Shown here piece after piece: positions 17,502 through 26,954 of a stretch of DNA of 64,000 nucleotides. The position numbers and the translations under genes are program-made. The notes beneath the pieces were generated by a model, which saw only the letters and a program-made list of their open reading frames with translations, was not told the origin of the DNA and made no database searches. Numbering within the stretch: position 1 is the stretch's first letter; every line of letters starts with the position of its first letter. The stretch lies in NCBI RefSeq assembly GCF_001668675.1, contig NZ_LZKQ01000011.1, forward strand, positions 1-64,000, given 5' to 3'. This DNA is from Mycobacterium asiaticum (GTDB lineage Bacteria > Actinomycetota > Actinomycetes > Mycobacteriales > Mycobacteriaceae).

Positions 17502-18071
17502 CTACCCGGGGCGCGTGGCTTCGTAGCGCAGTAGGACCGTGCCACCCGGGAAGGTCCGATTTTCCAACAGCCGCAGCGAGATCCAGGACGGCAGGGTGGG
17601 AAAGAACGGGGTGCCGCCGCCCACCGCGGTGGGCGCCAGCACGATCCGGTATTCGTCCACCAGTCCGGCTTGCACGATCGGTGCCGCCAACGTCGCGCCG
17701 GCCACCTCCAAATTGCCGTCCGTTTCGGCCTTCAGCCTCCTCACCACGTCGACCGGGTCGCCGCGTTCCAGGCGGGAGTTCCAGTCGACCGACTCCAAAG
17801 TGCGCGAGAACACGACCTTGGGCATGTCGCGCCAGATGCGGGCGAAATCAACGATGATCGGGGTGGCGTCCGGGTCCTGGTCGGCGGTAGGCCAGTACGC
17901 GGACATCAGTTCGTAGAGGCGCCGGCCATAGAACGACAGGGCGGTCTCGCGCTCGAAGTCGTTCCAGTACTGGTGCAGTTCGTCGCTCGGCGCGCTCCAG
18001 TCGATGCTGCCCTGCGCGTCGGCGATGTAGCCGTCCACCGACACGTTGAAGCCATAGATGAGTTTGCCCAT
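17502..18071 (-). CDS. Dihydrofolate reductase-like (RibD C-terminal fold) protein
   Basis: A 189-residue NADPH-dependent reductase-fold protein. It shows GFNVSVDGYIADAQGSIDW at the N-terminus, FYGRRLYELMSAYWP, then VVFSRTLESVDWNSRL and VDEYRIVLAPTAVGGGTPFF, the standard layout of YwjB/RibD_C proteins. The substrate is unknown; some mycobacterial relatives reduce flavin or folate compounds. It lies head-to-tail downstream of the epoxide-hydrolase-like gene, 28 bases away. Confidence 0.85.
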   Translation of the reverse strand: MGKLIYGFNVSVDGYIADAQGSIDWSAPSDELHQYWNDFERETALSFYGRRLYELMSAYWPTADQDPDATPIIVDFARIWRDMPKVVFSRTLESVDWNSRLERGDPVDVVRRLKAETDGNLEVAGATLAAPIVQAGLVDEYRIVLAPTAVGGGTPFFPTLPSWISLRLLENRTFPGGTVLLRYEATRPG

Positions 18072-18099
18072 GCAGACCAGACTGCCCGTCGGTGCGTTG

Positions 18100-18558
18100 C
18101 TAGACGAGGGCGCTCGCGTCGAAGATCCAGGAGGTGTCGCCTCCGGCGAGGTTCTCGAAGTGGTTGGGCGGCGCGAAGGCGACCAGGCTGTTGAAGTCCC
18201 AATAGTCCTTCCAGACAGTGATTTTGCCGTCCAGCACCTTATGCACGGTGACGAACCGCAGCACGCCCGTTTCCCCGGTCTGGAACGTCCAGGTCTCCGA
18301 ATGCTCGTAGATGACGTCGGAGTCGTTCGACACCAGAACACCATCGTGGTTCTCGTACGCCGCAAGCGGCTCGAGCCCGATCTTCAACCGGGTCACGATG
18401 TCGTCGGGACCGCGAGCGGCCAGTGCCGGGACCGGCATGTCGACGTAGAGGCAGTCATCCGATAGAAATGACTTGACCGCGTCCCAGTCCCGTCGCGAAA
18501 GTGCCTGCCACAGCCCAATTACCAGATCTGCGGGCGCGGACGTCGAAACCTCTGTCAT
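18100..18558 (-). CDS. SnoaL-like/limonene epoxide hydrolase family protein
   Basis: A 152-residue NTF2-fold protein. The C-terminal strand KITVWKDYWDFNSLVAFA resembles limonene-1,2-epoxide hydrolase (EphG type), including the aspartate of the Asp-Arg-Asp triad; an arginine (AARG) and an aspartate follow in the middle. Epoxide hydrolysis is likely but not certain, since many SnoaL proteins are cyclases or binding proteins. The short upstream gap to the divergent gene contains the dyad CCTGCC-CGCA-GGCAGG at 18572-18587, a possible operator. Confidence 0.75.
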   Translation of the reverse strand: MTEVSTSAPADLVIGLWQALSRRDWDAVKSFLSDDCLYVDMPVPALAARGPDDIVTRLKIGLEPLAAYENHDGVLVSNDSDVIYEHSETWTFQTGETGVLRFVTVHKVLDGKITVWKDYWDFNSLVAFAPPNHFENLAGGDTSWIFDASALV

Positions 18559-18621
18559 GCCGTCAATAAACCCTGCCCGCAGGCAGGTGTCAACCGGCGC
18601 ATACTCGCCGCGGGAGGCACA

Positions 18622-19533
18622 GTGACCGGATTGCAACGCTACATTGCCGAAGAAATCGCAACCGACCACGTCGAGGGCCTGCTGAGCAGACGCGAAGCGC
18701 TGCGGCGGCTGGCGCTGCTCGGCATCGGCGGCACGGCAGGCGCGGCGTTGATCGCCGCCTGCGCGCACCGGCAGGATCAGAACGCGGCCAGCACGGTTTC
18801 CCCAGCGCCCACGACGAGCTCGGCCGCCGAGCAGCCACCCGGGATGGCCCGCGCGCTGCCCACCTCGCCGGTCACCTGGCCGGGCCCGCTGGGCGAGCTG
18901 CGGGGCGCATGGGCGCGGGCGGCCACCTCCAAGGGCGCAGTGCTGGTGATCCACGAGAACAAGGGCCTCACCGACTGGGTGCGGTCGGTGGCCGGACGCC
19001 TTGCCGGGGCCGGTCACTCCGCCCTGGCCATCGACCTGTTGTCGGAGCGCGGCGGAACCGGCACGTTCACCGACCCCGCGCAGGCCACGTCGGCGCTGGC
19101 CGGCATCGCCCCCGAACAGTTCATCAACGATCTGAACTCCGGTCTCGACCAACTACGGCGCTTGGTCCCGGGCGAGAAGATCGCCGTGGTGGGTTTCTGT
19201 TTCGGCGGGGGACTGGTGTGGCAACTGCTGGCCTCCGCAGCGCCGGCGGTATCGGCCGCGGTTCCCTGGTACGGGCCCCTGCCCGACCACGCCGACTTCG
19301 CCAAAGCCCAGGCCGCCGTGCTCGGCATCTATGGTGCTCGGGATGCCCGGGTGACCGGGTCTGAGCCCGCCGCCCGGGCGGCGCTCGAGCGGGCCGGCCT
19401 GGTCCACGACACAATCATCGAACCGGACGCCGATCACGCCTTCTTCAACGACACCGGCCCGCGCTACAACGCGGTGGCGTCCGCCGACGCCTGGCAACGC
19501 ATGCTGGACTGGTTCGGCCGTCATCTGGGCTGA
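18622..19533 (+). CDS. Dienelactone hydrolase family protein, probable Tat-exported lipoprotein
   Basis: A 303-residue alpha/beta hydrolase. The N-terminus has a twin-arginine motif SRREALRRLALLG (22-34) followed by LIAAC with Cys47 as a lipobox cysteine, so export by Tat and lipidation are predicted. The catalytic triad is of dienelactone hydrolase type: Cys193 in GFCFGGG, then an aspartate in GARDARV and His in DADHAFF; Glu112 in HENKG is also conserved. GTG start after GGGAGG. The substrate is unknown; an extracytoplasmic ester or lactone is likely. Confidence 0.85.
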   Translation: MTGLQRYIAEEIATDHVEGLLSRREALRRLALLGIGGTAGAALIAACAHRQDQNAASTVSPAPTTSSAAEQPPGMARALPTSPVTWPGPLGELRGAWARAATSKGAVLVIHENKGLTDWVRSVAGRLAGAGHSALAIDLLSERGGTGTFTDPAQATSALAGIAPEQFINDLNSGLDQLRRLVPGEKIAVVGFCFGGGLVWQLLASAAPAVSAAVPWYGPLPDHADFAKAQAAVLGIYGARDARVTGSEPAARAALERAGLVHDTIIEPDADHAFFNDTGPRYNAVASADAWQRMLDWFGRHLG

Positions 19534-19540
19534 ACCGCGC

Positions 19541-20878
19541 TCAGGACTGTGCGCTGACCGGGCCGAGATCCGCCGTCGATCGGGCCGGCCCCAGTGTCAC
19601 CGGCAGCGTCGACCAGCCGCGCAGCACCCGGGTGGTTCGACGGGTGCCGCCGCCCACGGCGCGCGCGTCGGGGAAGCGGTCGAAGAAGGTGCGCAGCCCG
19701 ACTTCACCCTCGGCGCGGGCGAGGGCGGCGCCCAGGCAGAAGTGCCGGCCGGTCGAGAACGACAGGTGCTTTCCGGCATTGGGACGTTCGATGTCGAAGC
19801 GGTGCGGGTCGCTGAACACCGCAGGGTCGCGGTTGGCGGCGGCCAGATAGATCACCACCACCTCGCCACGCTTGACGGGCACCCCGGCCACCTCGACGTC
19901 GTTGCCGGCCACCCGGGCGGTGAGCTGCACCGGCGAGTCGAACCGCAGGATCTCCTCAACCGCGTTCGGCCACAATTCCGGACGGGCCCGCAGTGTCTCG
20001 AGCTGTTCGGGATGGTCCAGCAACAGCCGAATCCCGTTGCCCAGCAAGTTGACTGTGGTTTCAAAGCCGGCGACAAGCACCAGACCGGCGACCGCCTGCA
20101 GTTCCGTCTCGTCGAGGTAGCTGTCGCTGTCACCGCCCTCGGCGGTCTGGATCAACTGACTCATCAGGTCATCGCCCGGGGCGCGCCGCAATTGGCGCAG
20201 ATGCTCGACGAGCCAGGTGTTGAATCCCGCCACGCCGCGTTGCACCCGTTGGTACTGCTGCCAGGGGAGTCCGACATCCAGGCTGGGGGCGGCCAGTTCG
20301 CCGAATTCCAGCACCCGGCGCCGGTCATATTCCGGCACCCCGAGAATCTCGCTGATGACGGTGATCGGAAGCTGCGAACAGTACCGCCCGACGATGTCGA
20401 CGGCGCCGGGCCGCTCGGTGAGTTGGTCGAGCAGGCCGACGGCCGTCTGCTCGACCCGGTCGCGTAACGCGCTGACGGCCCGCGAGGTGAAGACCGCGGA
20501 GACCGTCTTGCGGTAGCGGGTGTGGTCGGGCGGCTCGACCGCCAGCAACGACGGTGGCCGCATCGGATGCAGACGATCGTCACGGGTACGCCGCTCCAAC
20601 CAGCGCAGCGGCGCCGGCAGATTGTCGCCGAACGCAATGACGTGAAAGTCGTCCGAGCGCAACAGATCATGCGCCAGGCGGTGGTCGACGGCCATGTAGT
20701 TCGCCCGGTTGCGCACCAGCGGACCGTGCCGCTGCACCTCGTCGTAGAAGGGCACCGGGTGCTCACCCAGAGTCGGGTCGGCGATCAGGCGGGCTTGCAG
20801 GTCGCCTCGCCGGATCCCGACCGTGGCGATCCCGCGGATCACCCCGTGCATGGCGAACCAGTGCAGTCTGTCCTTCAC
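19541..20878 (-). CDS. cyp140: Cytochrome P450 CYP140 family
   Basis: About 445 residues. The haem-binding loop is FSTGRHFCLGAALARAEGE. The I-helix is LVLVAGFETTVNLLGNGIR, and the ExxR motif lies in AVEEILRFDSP. The sequence is near-identical in layout to M. tuberculosis CYP140 (Rv1880c), an orphan P450 whose substrate is unknown. I placed the start at a GTG (20878, MKDRLHW) matching that protein; a GTG three codons upstream is also possible. It directly follows lppE (2-base gap), as in M. tuberculosis. Confidence 0.95.
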   Translation of the reverse strand: MKDRLHWFAMHGVIRGIATVGIRRGDLQARLIADPTLGEHPVPFYDEVQRHGPLVRNRANYMAVDHRLAHDLLRSDDFHVIAFGDNLPAPLRWLERRTRDDRLHPMRPPSLLAVEPPDHTRYRKTVSAVFTSRAVSALRDRVEQTAVGLLDQLTERPGAVDIVGRYCSQLPITVISEILGVPEYDRRRVLEFGELAAPSLDVGLPWQQYQRVQRGVAGFNTWLVEHLRQLRRAPGDDLMSQLIQTAEGGDSDSYLDETELQAVAGLVLVAGFETTVNLLGNGIRLLLDHPEQLETLRARPELWPNAVEEILRFDSPVQLTARVAGNDVEVAGVPVKRGEVVVIYLAAANRDPAVFSDPHRFDIERPNAGKHLSFSTGRHFCLGAALARAEGEVGLRTFFDRFPDARAVGGGTRRTTRVLRGWSTLPVTLGPARSTADLGPVSAQS

Positions 20879-20880
20879 CG

Positions 20881-21303
20881 TCAGCACTCGGCGCTGATCT
20901 TGAAGTCTGTCGTCACGACCTTGTTGGGGTTGCTGGTGGCAATGCCCTGGGCGCTGCCCGTAATGGTGTAGCCGTTCTTCGACAAGTCGACGCGCGCGTC
21001 CCCGACCCCGCCCTCGTAATAGCTACCGGTGAATCCGCCCATGTTGCGGATCTTGACGAACTGCGGCAGCACGCGATCCCCGCTCATCAGCACCACCGCC
21101 TGCAGCTGGCCGTCCCGGTCCCGGATGTCGATGGTGCGGTACGACTCGATCTGACTGCATGACGGCGGGCGGGTGGTGAGCGCGTTGCCGTCGATGGTCA
21201 CCTTTGCGGCATGGCGCGGCACGGTCTGGCTGCCGCCGCATCCCGATACGGCGCCGGCGACGGCCACCGCGATTGCTGTCACTGCGACCAACCGGTTTTG
21301 CAC
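20881..21303 (-). CDS. lppE: Lipoprotein LppE (LpqH/19-kDa antigen family)
   Basis: A 140-residue secreted lipoprotein. The signal peptide RLVAVTAIAVAVAGAVSGC ends in a lipobox (AVSGC, Cys22). The mature part matches the 19-kDa antigen fold, with a cysteine pair (PPSCSQI and the C-terminal SAEC) and GGFTGSYYEGG. Function in the cell envelope is unknown. GTG start. It precedes cyp140 with a 2-base gap. Confidence 0.9.
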   Translation of the reverse strand: MQNRLVAVTAIAVAVAGAVSGCGGSQTVPRHAAKVTIDGNALTTRPPSCSQIESYRTIDIRDRDGQLQAVVLMSGDRVLPQFVKIRNMGGFTGSYYEGGVGDARVDLSKNGYTITGSAQGIATSNPNKVVTTDFKISAEC

Positions 21304-21346
21304 CAGCCACCTCCGTCTCGGCCCCGCTGCGGTATGCAGGAAAACA

Positions 21347-22198
21347 TTATGGCTGTTTCGGGTTCATCCTGGGCAACGCCTTGATGATGCCTTTACGAAC
21401 GAACTCGGGGCTGACCCCTTTGAGGCGGTCGATCCAGCGGATGCTGCCGGGGACATACCAGTGCAGCCGGGTGGGATGGTGATAGGCCCGCCACGCCACC
21501 TCGGCGACGCTGGACGCCGGCATCAGCCGGAACATGCCGCGCTTGGGGGCCGCCGCCCGCAACTCCTCGGGCGACATCGTGGCCGGAGCACCGGCTGAGC
21601 CTGTGCCCGAGTGTTGCGGCGTCGAGGTGAGGATGGCGGTGTCGATCAGGCCGGGCAGCACGTCGGCGACCCGCACACCGTGCCGTTCCCACTCGACGCT
21701 CAGTGCCTCGGTGAGCCCTTTGACCGCGTGTTTGGTCGCCGAATAGACCGCGATGCGGGGCATCCCGTAGGTGCCCGAGGACGACGACGTGGAGAACATC
21801 AGGCTGCCCGGCGACTTCTTCAGGTAGGGCAGCGAACCGTATGCACCGGCCACCACCGCTTTGAAGTTCACGTCGATGACCCGCATCGCGGCCTCGTAGG
21901 GCACGTCCTCGAACCAGCCGCCCTCGCCGATGCCGGCGTTGTTCCACATCATGTCCAGGCCGCCGCCGGCATTACCGGCGCAGAAGTCCGCCAGCGCCGC
22001 ATCCAGTGCCGCCTTGTCCGTCACGTCGACGACCCGGGTCCACAGTCCCGCGCCCAGTTCCACGCAGAGTGCGGCCAGGCCGTCGTCGGCGCGGTCCACG
22101 GCGCCGACTCGCCAGCCCTTGCTGTGGAACAGCTTCACGCCCTCGCGGCCCATACCGCTGCCGGCGCCGGTGATGAATATGGTCTTCTGCGATTTGAT
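21347..22198 (-). CDS. Short-chain dehydrogenase (Rv1882c) with non-canonical start
   Basis: NAD(P)-dependent SDR. The nucleotide motif TGAGSGMGREG, the NNAG of strand 4 (WNNAGIGEG) and the catalytic YSATKHAVK with the preceding STSSSSGTYG are present. The first ATG (22153) lies inside the TGxxxGxG motif and would destroy the cofactor site. The conserved N-terminus (SQKTIFITGAG) begins right after an ATC codon at 22198. No ATG, GTG or TTG occurs between there and the in-frame TGA that ends the upstream gene. I therefore set the start at ATC, giving about 283 residues, close to Rv1882c. Initiation at ATC or by coupling with the upstream stop is inferred. Confidence 0.8.
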   Translation of the reverse strand: MKSQKTIFITGAGSGMGREGVKLFHSKGWRVGAVDRADDGLAALCVELGAGLWTRVVDVTDKAALDAALADFCAGNAGGGLDMMWNNAGIGEGGWFEDVPYEAAMRVIDVNFKAVVAGAYGSLPYLKKSPGSLMFSTSSSSGTYGMPRIAVYSATKHAVKGLTEALSVEWERHGVRVADVLPGLIDTAILTSTPQHSGTGSAGAPATMSPEELRAAAPKRGMFRLMPASSVAEVAWRAYHHPTRLHWYVPGSIRWIDRLKGVSPEFVRKGIIKALPRMNPKQP

Positions 22199-22210
22199 GT
22201 CAGCCGCCCC

Positions 22211-22675
22211 TCAACCCGCTTCGACCACGTCTTTGATGCGGTTCAGCGTCTTTGTCATGTCCCTGATGTTGCGCCGCCTCCGGAGGAATCCTCCGAACAC
22301 CAGATAGACGTTATTCAACGGGGAAGGGGCCAGGCGAAAGGACTCGGTCACATCGGTGGACTGCCCGTCCGGCCCGGCCGGCGTCAATCGGTAGTGCCAG
22401 TTGTTCACCACCCGGTCGCCGAGCAGTACAGCAAACCCGAACTCGCGGCCGGGCTCGCACGCCGTCACCTCACAGGTGGTCCAGTAGACCGGGCCGATCT
22501 CGTTGCGCCGGACGTGCCCACGGAAGCGCGCGCCCAACGCCGGCCCGGTCGCGCCGTCCAGCCACTCGGCCTCAAATGTCTCCGGCGAGAAGCGCCCGGT
22601 ATTTCGAATATCGGCAATCAATTCCCAGATTTTGTCCGCCGGCGCCGCCATATGAACCGTTGCTGAACCCTCCAT
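22211..22675 (-). CDS. SRPBCC family protein (Rv1883c homologue)
   Basis: A 154-residue ligand-binding START-like protein: GSATVHMAAPADKIWELIADI at the front, then FSPETFEAEWLDG and NWHYRLTPAG. The start at 22675 matches the M. tuberculosis length. Its TGA at 22211-22213 is followed in the same frame by the SDR coding sequence, so the two genes form one frame split by a single stop. Functional coupling with the SDR, for example binding of its substrate, is plausible. Confidence 0.85.
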   Translation of the reverse strand: MEGSATVHMAAPADKIWELIADIRNTGRFSPETFEAEWLDGATGPALGARFRGHVRRNEIGPVYWTTCEVTACEPGREFGFAVLLGDRVVNNWHYRLTPAGPDGQSTDVTESFRLAPSPLNNVYLVFGGFLRRRRNIRDMTKTLNRIKDVVEAG

Positions 22676-22726
22676 AGGAGAATCCAAACACGCCGGCTGT
22701 AACGAAACCACCCCGGCCGCCGATAT

Positions 22727-23152
22727 TCACTGTTTGGGCACGAACATCCCGATGATCTGAGTCAGGGTCTGCTGCAGCTGCTGACCGGGTTGCGGCACCT
22801 GCGCGATGCCCGGCGCCATGCCGCCCGCCTTGGAGCACTTCGGCCAGGCCCCGGGTCCCTGGCCCGCCAGCACCCGGTTGGCGACGGCGATTTGTTGCTG
22901 CTTAGAGGCCTTTGCCGGGTTCCCGACGCCGCCGTACTCCTCCCAGGTGGCCTGTTTGAACTGCAGTCCGCCGTAGGCGCCGTTACCGGTGTTGGCGGCC
23001 CAGTTACCCCCGGACTCGCACTGTGCGACGGCGTCCCAGTTCATGGAGTCCGCGTCGGCGACGCCCGTGGAAAACGACATACCCACCGCTACGAAACCGG
23101 CGGTCATAACCGACTTGATGAGGGGCTTTGTGATGTGCGTCATGACCGGCAT
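22727..23152 (-). CDS. rpfC: Resuscitation-promoting factor RpfC
   Basis: About 141 residues, secreted peptidoglycan-cleaving enzyme (lytic transglycosylase/lysozyme-like) that helps dormant cells resume growth. A signal peptide ([20 protein letters not shown], cleavage after VADA) precedes the Rpf domain [20 protein letters not shown], with catalytic Glu46 inside CESGG and the paired cysteine in AWPKCSK. There is no repeat or LysM domain, as in RpfC (Rv1884c). Two ATGs three codons apart can start it. Confidence 0.93.
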   Translation of the reverse strand: MPVMTHITKPLIKSVMTAGFVAVGMSFSTGVADADSMNWDAVAQCESGGNWAANTGNGAYGGLQFKQATWEEYGGVGNPAKASKQQQIAVANRVLAGQGPGAWPKCSKAGGMAPGIAQVPQPGQQLQQTLTQIIGMFVPKQ

Positions 23153-23250
23153 TTCGCCGGCTGTAGTCAAAGCGTTACCGACTAGAGGAAATTATGAGAC
23201 CCGTTGTCTATCACTTTGAGATTGGTGCAAACCTTGCTCAGCGGGGCATT

Positions 23251-23820
23251 TCAAGCCGCCGATTGACCCTGGCAGTAGGACCGGGTGGCGGCGTTCAGCG
23301 CTCGTTGATAGAGGTCGTCGAACCGGCGGGCACGGATCACCACAGTCCGGGCCTCGTCCAGCCGGAACCCGCACGACGGCGAGCGCAGCAAACTCCAATT
23401 AAGCGATGCCTGAGACAAAATCTTAGTGTTGAGGGTGTCGATCTGCGCCCGCGATGCCGACAGGTCCTGCGGCGGTGGGGGTGCGCCGGCGGTGTCGAGC
23501 TTCCATTGCGCGAATCTGCTGTACTCGATGGCTTCGGTGGCGCCGACCTGGTCGCGGAAGATCGTGGCTACGTAATCCGGGTAGTCGGGGTCGATTTGGA
23601 GCGCTTCGGCGTCGGCTCGCAGTGTTGCGAGTTCCTGCTCGACGCGGGCCGGATCCTCAATGGGAGTGTGCGTACTCCACTTGTAGGCCGCTACCGGCTC
23701 GGCGATTTGTAGTCGCTCGGCCACCGCGTCGATCAGAACGGTCAACGCGGCGTCGGCCCGTGCCTGCGGCGCGAGGACGAGCACGGTGATCAGCGCAGCG
23801 ACAAAGCAGGCCTTAGCCAC
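23251..23820 (-). CDS. aroQ: Secreted chorismate mutase (AroQ gamma, Rv1885c type)
   Basis: A 189-residue exported chorismate mutase. A signal peptide of about 23 residues (FVAALITVLVLAPQARADA) precedes the helical domain. Arg36, Lys47 and Arg59 fit the active-site residues Arg49, Lys60 and Arg72 of the M. tuberculosis enzyme with a constant offset. Cys150 and Cys183 keep the 33-residue spacing of its disulphide. It converts chorismate to prephenate outside the cytosol; its physiological role is open. GTG start; it overlaps the upstream hydrolase gene by 8 bases. Confidence 0.92.
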   Translation of the reverse strand: MAKACFVAALITVLVLAPQARADAALTVLIDAVAERLQIAEPVAAYKWSTHTPIEDPARVEQELATLRADAEALQIDPDYPDYVATIFRDQVGATEAIEYSRFAQWKLDTAGAPPPPQDLSASRAQIDTLNTKILSQASLNWSLLRSPSCGFRLDEARTVVIRARRFDDLYQRALNAATRSYCQGQSAA

Positions 23821-24658
23821 TGTGCGCGGGGACCGTAGCGATTGCGTCGATCACGGCCGCGGGGCTGTCCAGGGACACGAAGGTTCTCGCCCCGGGCACC
23901 TCGATCATCGTCGAGTTGGCGAACAGGGTGGCCATCTGCCGGCCCAGCGCCGGCTTGAAGCACCGGTCACGCAGGCCCCATACCAGCGTGACGGGCTTGG
24001 TGAAGCGCGAGAACCGGGTGGACACGTCGACCAGATCGGTGGCCGCGACGTGGCGCAGCAACTCGGCAAGGTCGCCCGCGATGCGCGGATCGTCGCGACA
24101 GGGCGCAAGCCAGGATTTGGTCAATTCGGCATCGGGATCGCTGAGCAGCAGACCGAACCCTAGCGGTGAGTGGCGCAACTTGGACCAACTCATGGTGGCG
24201 AACAGCGTCTTGATCGATTTCGGGCCGCGCAACACCGCAAAAACGACATTGAACGGGAATGGCGGAAACTTGTCGAAGGCGTCGCAGTTGGTGAGCACCA
24301 ACCGACCGATCCGGTCGGGATATTCGTCGATGACGAACTGACACAACGCCCCGCCCGTGTCATTACCCACCAGCGTCACCTCGGAAAGATCGAGGCTCAC
24401 CAGGAATTCGTTGATCATTGCGGCGATTCCGCGGGGGGAGAGATCTGCTCCGTCATTGGCCGGAATGGTGTGCGCGCCCAACGGCCAGGTCGGCAAGAAG
24501 CACCGATAGCCCAGCCTCGCCAGGCCGTCCGCGACGCGGTCCCAGAGTCTTTCGTCGGCCAGAATGCCGTGTACGAACAGCACCGGCGGGTGCGGCGATT
24601 TCTCCGGACCCACCACTCGGTAGGCAATGGTTGCTTGCGTGAGTGTGGCCTGCGGCAT
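23813..24658 (-). CDS. Alpha/beta hydrolase with Asp nucleophile (dehalogenase-like elbow)
   Basis: A 281-residue alpha/beta hydrolase. The oxyanion motif is VLFVHGILADERLW. The nucleophile elbow is LVGNDTGGALC: Asp100 stands where esterases have Ser, as in haloalkane dehalogenases and epoxide hydrolases. The usual C-terminal histidine is replaced in GARTFVSLDSP, so classical turnover is doubtful. An aspartate is present in WGLRDRCFKP. It is upstream of and overlapping aroQ and divergent from a membrane-anchored protein gene across a double palindrome. Confidence 0.82.
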   Translation of the reverse strand: MPQATLTQATIAYRVVGPEKSPHPPVLFVHGILADERLWDRVADGLARLGYRCFLPTWPLGAHTIPANDGADLSPRGIAAMINEFLVSLDLSEVTLVGNDTGGALCQFVIDEYPDRIGRLVLTNCDAFDKFPPFPFNVVFAVLRGPKSIKTLFATMSWSKLRHSPLGFGLLLSDPDAELTKSWLAPCRDDPRIAGDLAELLRHVAATDLVDVSTRFSRFTKPVTLVWGLRDRCFKPALGRQMATLFANSTMIEVPGARTFVSLDSPAAVIDAIATVPAHSG

Positions 24659-24676
24659 CGCGGTTATCCTTCGAAA

Positions 24677-24711
24677 AGTAACTTACAAACTCTCAGTACG
24701 TAAGTTACGTA
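24677..24711. promoter_or_regulatory. Double GTAA-TTAC palindromic operator
   Basis: GTAACTTAC (24678-24686) and TACGTAAGTTACGTA (24697-24711, a perfect 15-bp palindrome around a central G) are two copies of a GTAA-N-TTAC dyad 22 bases apart, two turns of the helix. They lie between the divergent hydrolase (start 24658) and the membrane-anchored protein (24730). This looks like a tandem TetR/GntR-type operator; no regulator gene is next to it. Confidence 0.6.
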
Positions 24712-24729
24712 CAGAGTGCATGAAAGTCA

Positions 24730-25335
24730 ATGTTGATGGAGGACAGGGCCATCCGCTATTTTCCGCGAGACCCGGACTGGCTGCGGACGAACGCGGCCCG
24801 GGCATTGCTGGCGGCCGCGCTGGGGATACCGCTGGTCATGGGCGCAATCTTCGTGTCGGTGGATCGGCTCCATGCCACGCCGGCCGACGCCCTCTCGCGC
24901 GCCGACAACGTCTCCGACGAGCAGAGCCGAGCCCAGGCGGTTGGTGCGGCCGGCCGGGTTGTCGATGTCGCGGGCCTGCGCCCGACAACGGCCGGCTACC
25001 TGTTGATGTCGTGCGGGGGCCACGAGGACCCGCCGTATCAGGGGGCGATTCATCTGACCTTCGCGCTGCCCACCGAGCAGCGCGCCGACACCTACTTCCA
25101 GACGGTCGCCGCGGCCCTGCGGTCCGACGGCTGGATCGAGGGATTACCGCCCGGCGGCCATGCGTATGGCTCCACCCTGTCCAAAGACGGTGTCACGGTG
25201 ATTCTGTACCGGCACGACGACAACCCGGGCCTGGGCGTGCTGCGCCTCTACGGCGAGTGCCGGAACACGAACGACCACCGCAACGATGCGACGGGGTGGG
25301 TCGATGTCACCAGTCAGGTCGGCTTGGGGCGGTGA
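24730..25335 (+). CDS. Membrane-anchored protein of unknown function
   Basis: A 201-residue protein with one N-terminal transmembrane segment (NAARALLAAALGIPLVMGAI, about 20-40) and an extracytoplasmic domain. The domain has two cysteines (LLMSCGG and YGECRNT) that may pair. I do not recognise the family. The start is MLM; the ATG at 24736 is an alternative. It is divergent from the hydrolase and ends at a strong hairpin facing fbpB. Confidence 0.75.
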   Translation: MLMEDRAIRYFPRDPDWLRTNAARALLAAALGIPLVMGAIFVSVDRLHATPADALSRADNVSDEQSRAQAVGAAGRVVDVAGLRPTTAGYLLMSCGGHEDPPYQGAIHLTFALPTEQRADTYFQTVAAALRSDGWIEGLPPGGHAYGSTLSKDGVTVILYRHDDNPGLGVLRLYGECRNTNDHRNDATGWVDVTSQVGLGR

Positions 25336-25350
25336 GGCCCACGAAAAGCA

Positions 25351-25388
25351 CTACTGCGCTTGACGGCGGTTGCCGTCAAGCGCAGTAG
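25351..25388. terminator. Bidirectional hairpin terminator between convergent genes
   Basis: CTACTGCGCTTGACGGC (25351-25367) and its perfect complement (25372-25388) form a 17-bp stem with loop GGTT, between the membrane-anchored protein gene and fbpB. No clear U-tract; mycobacterial terminators often lack one. Confidence 0.8.
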
Positions 25389-25412
25389 TTGTAGTGCTGG
25401 TGCGGGTTAGCC

Positions 25413-26954
<1,542 letters not shown>

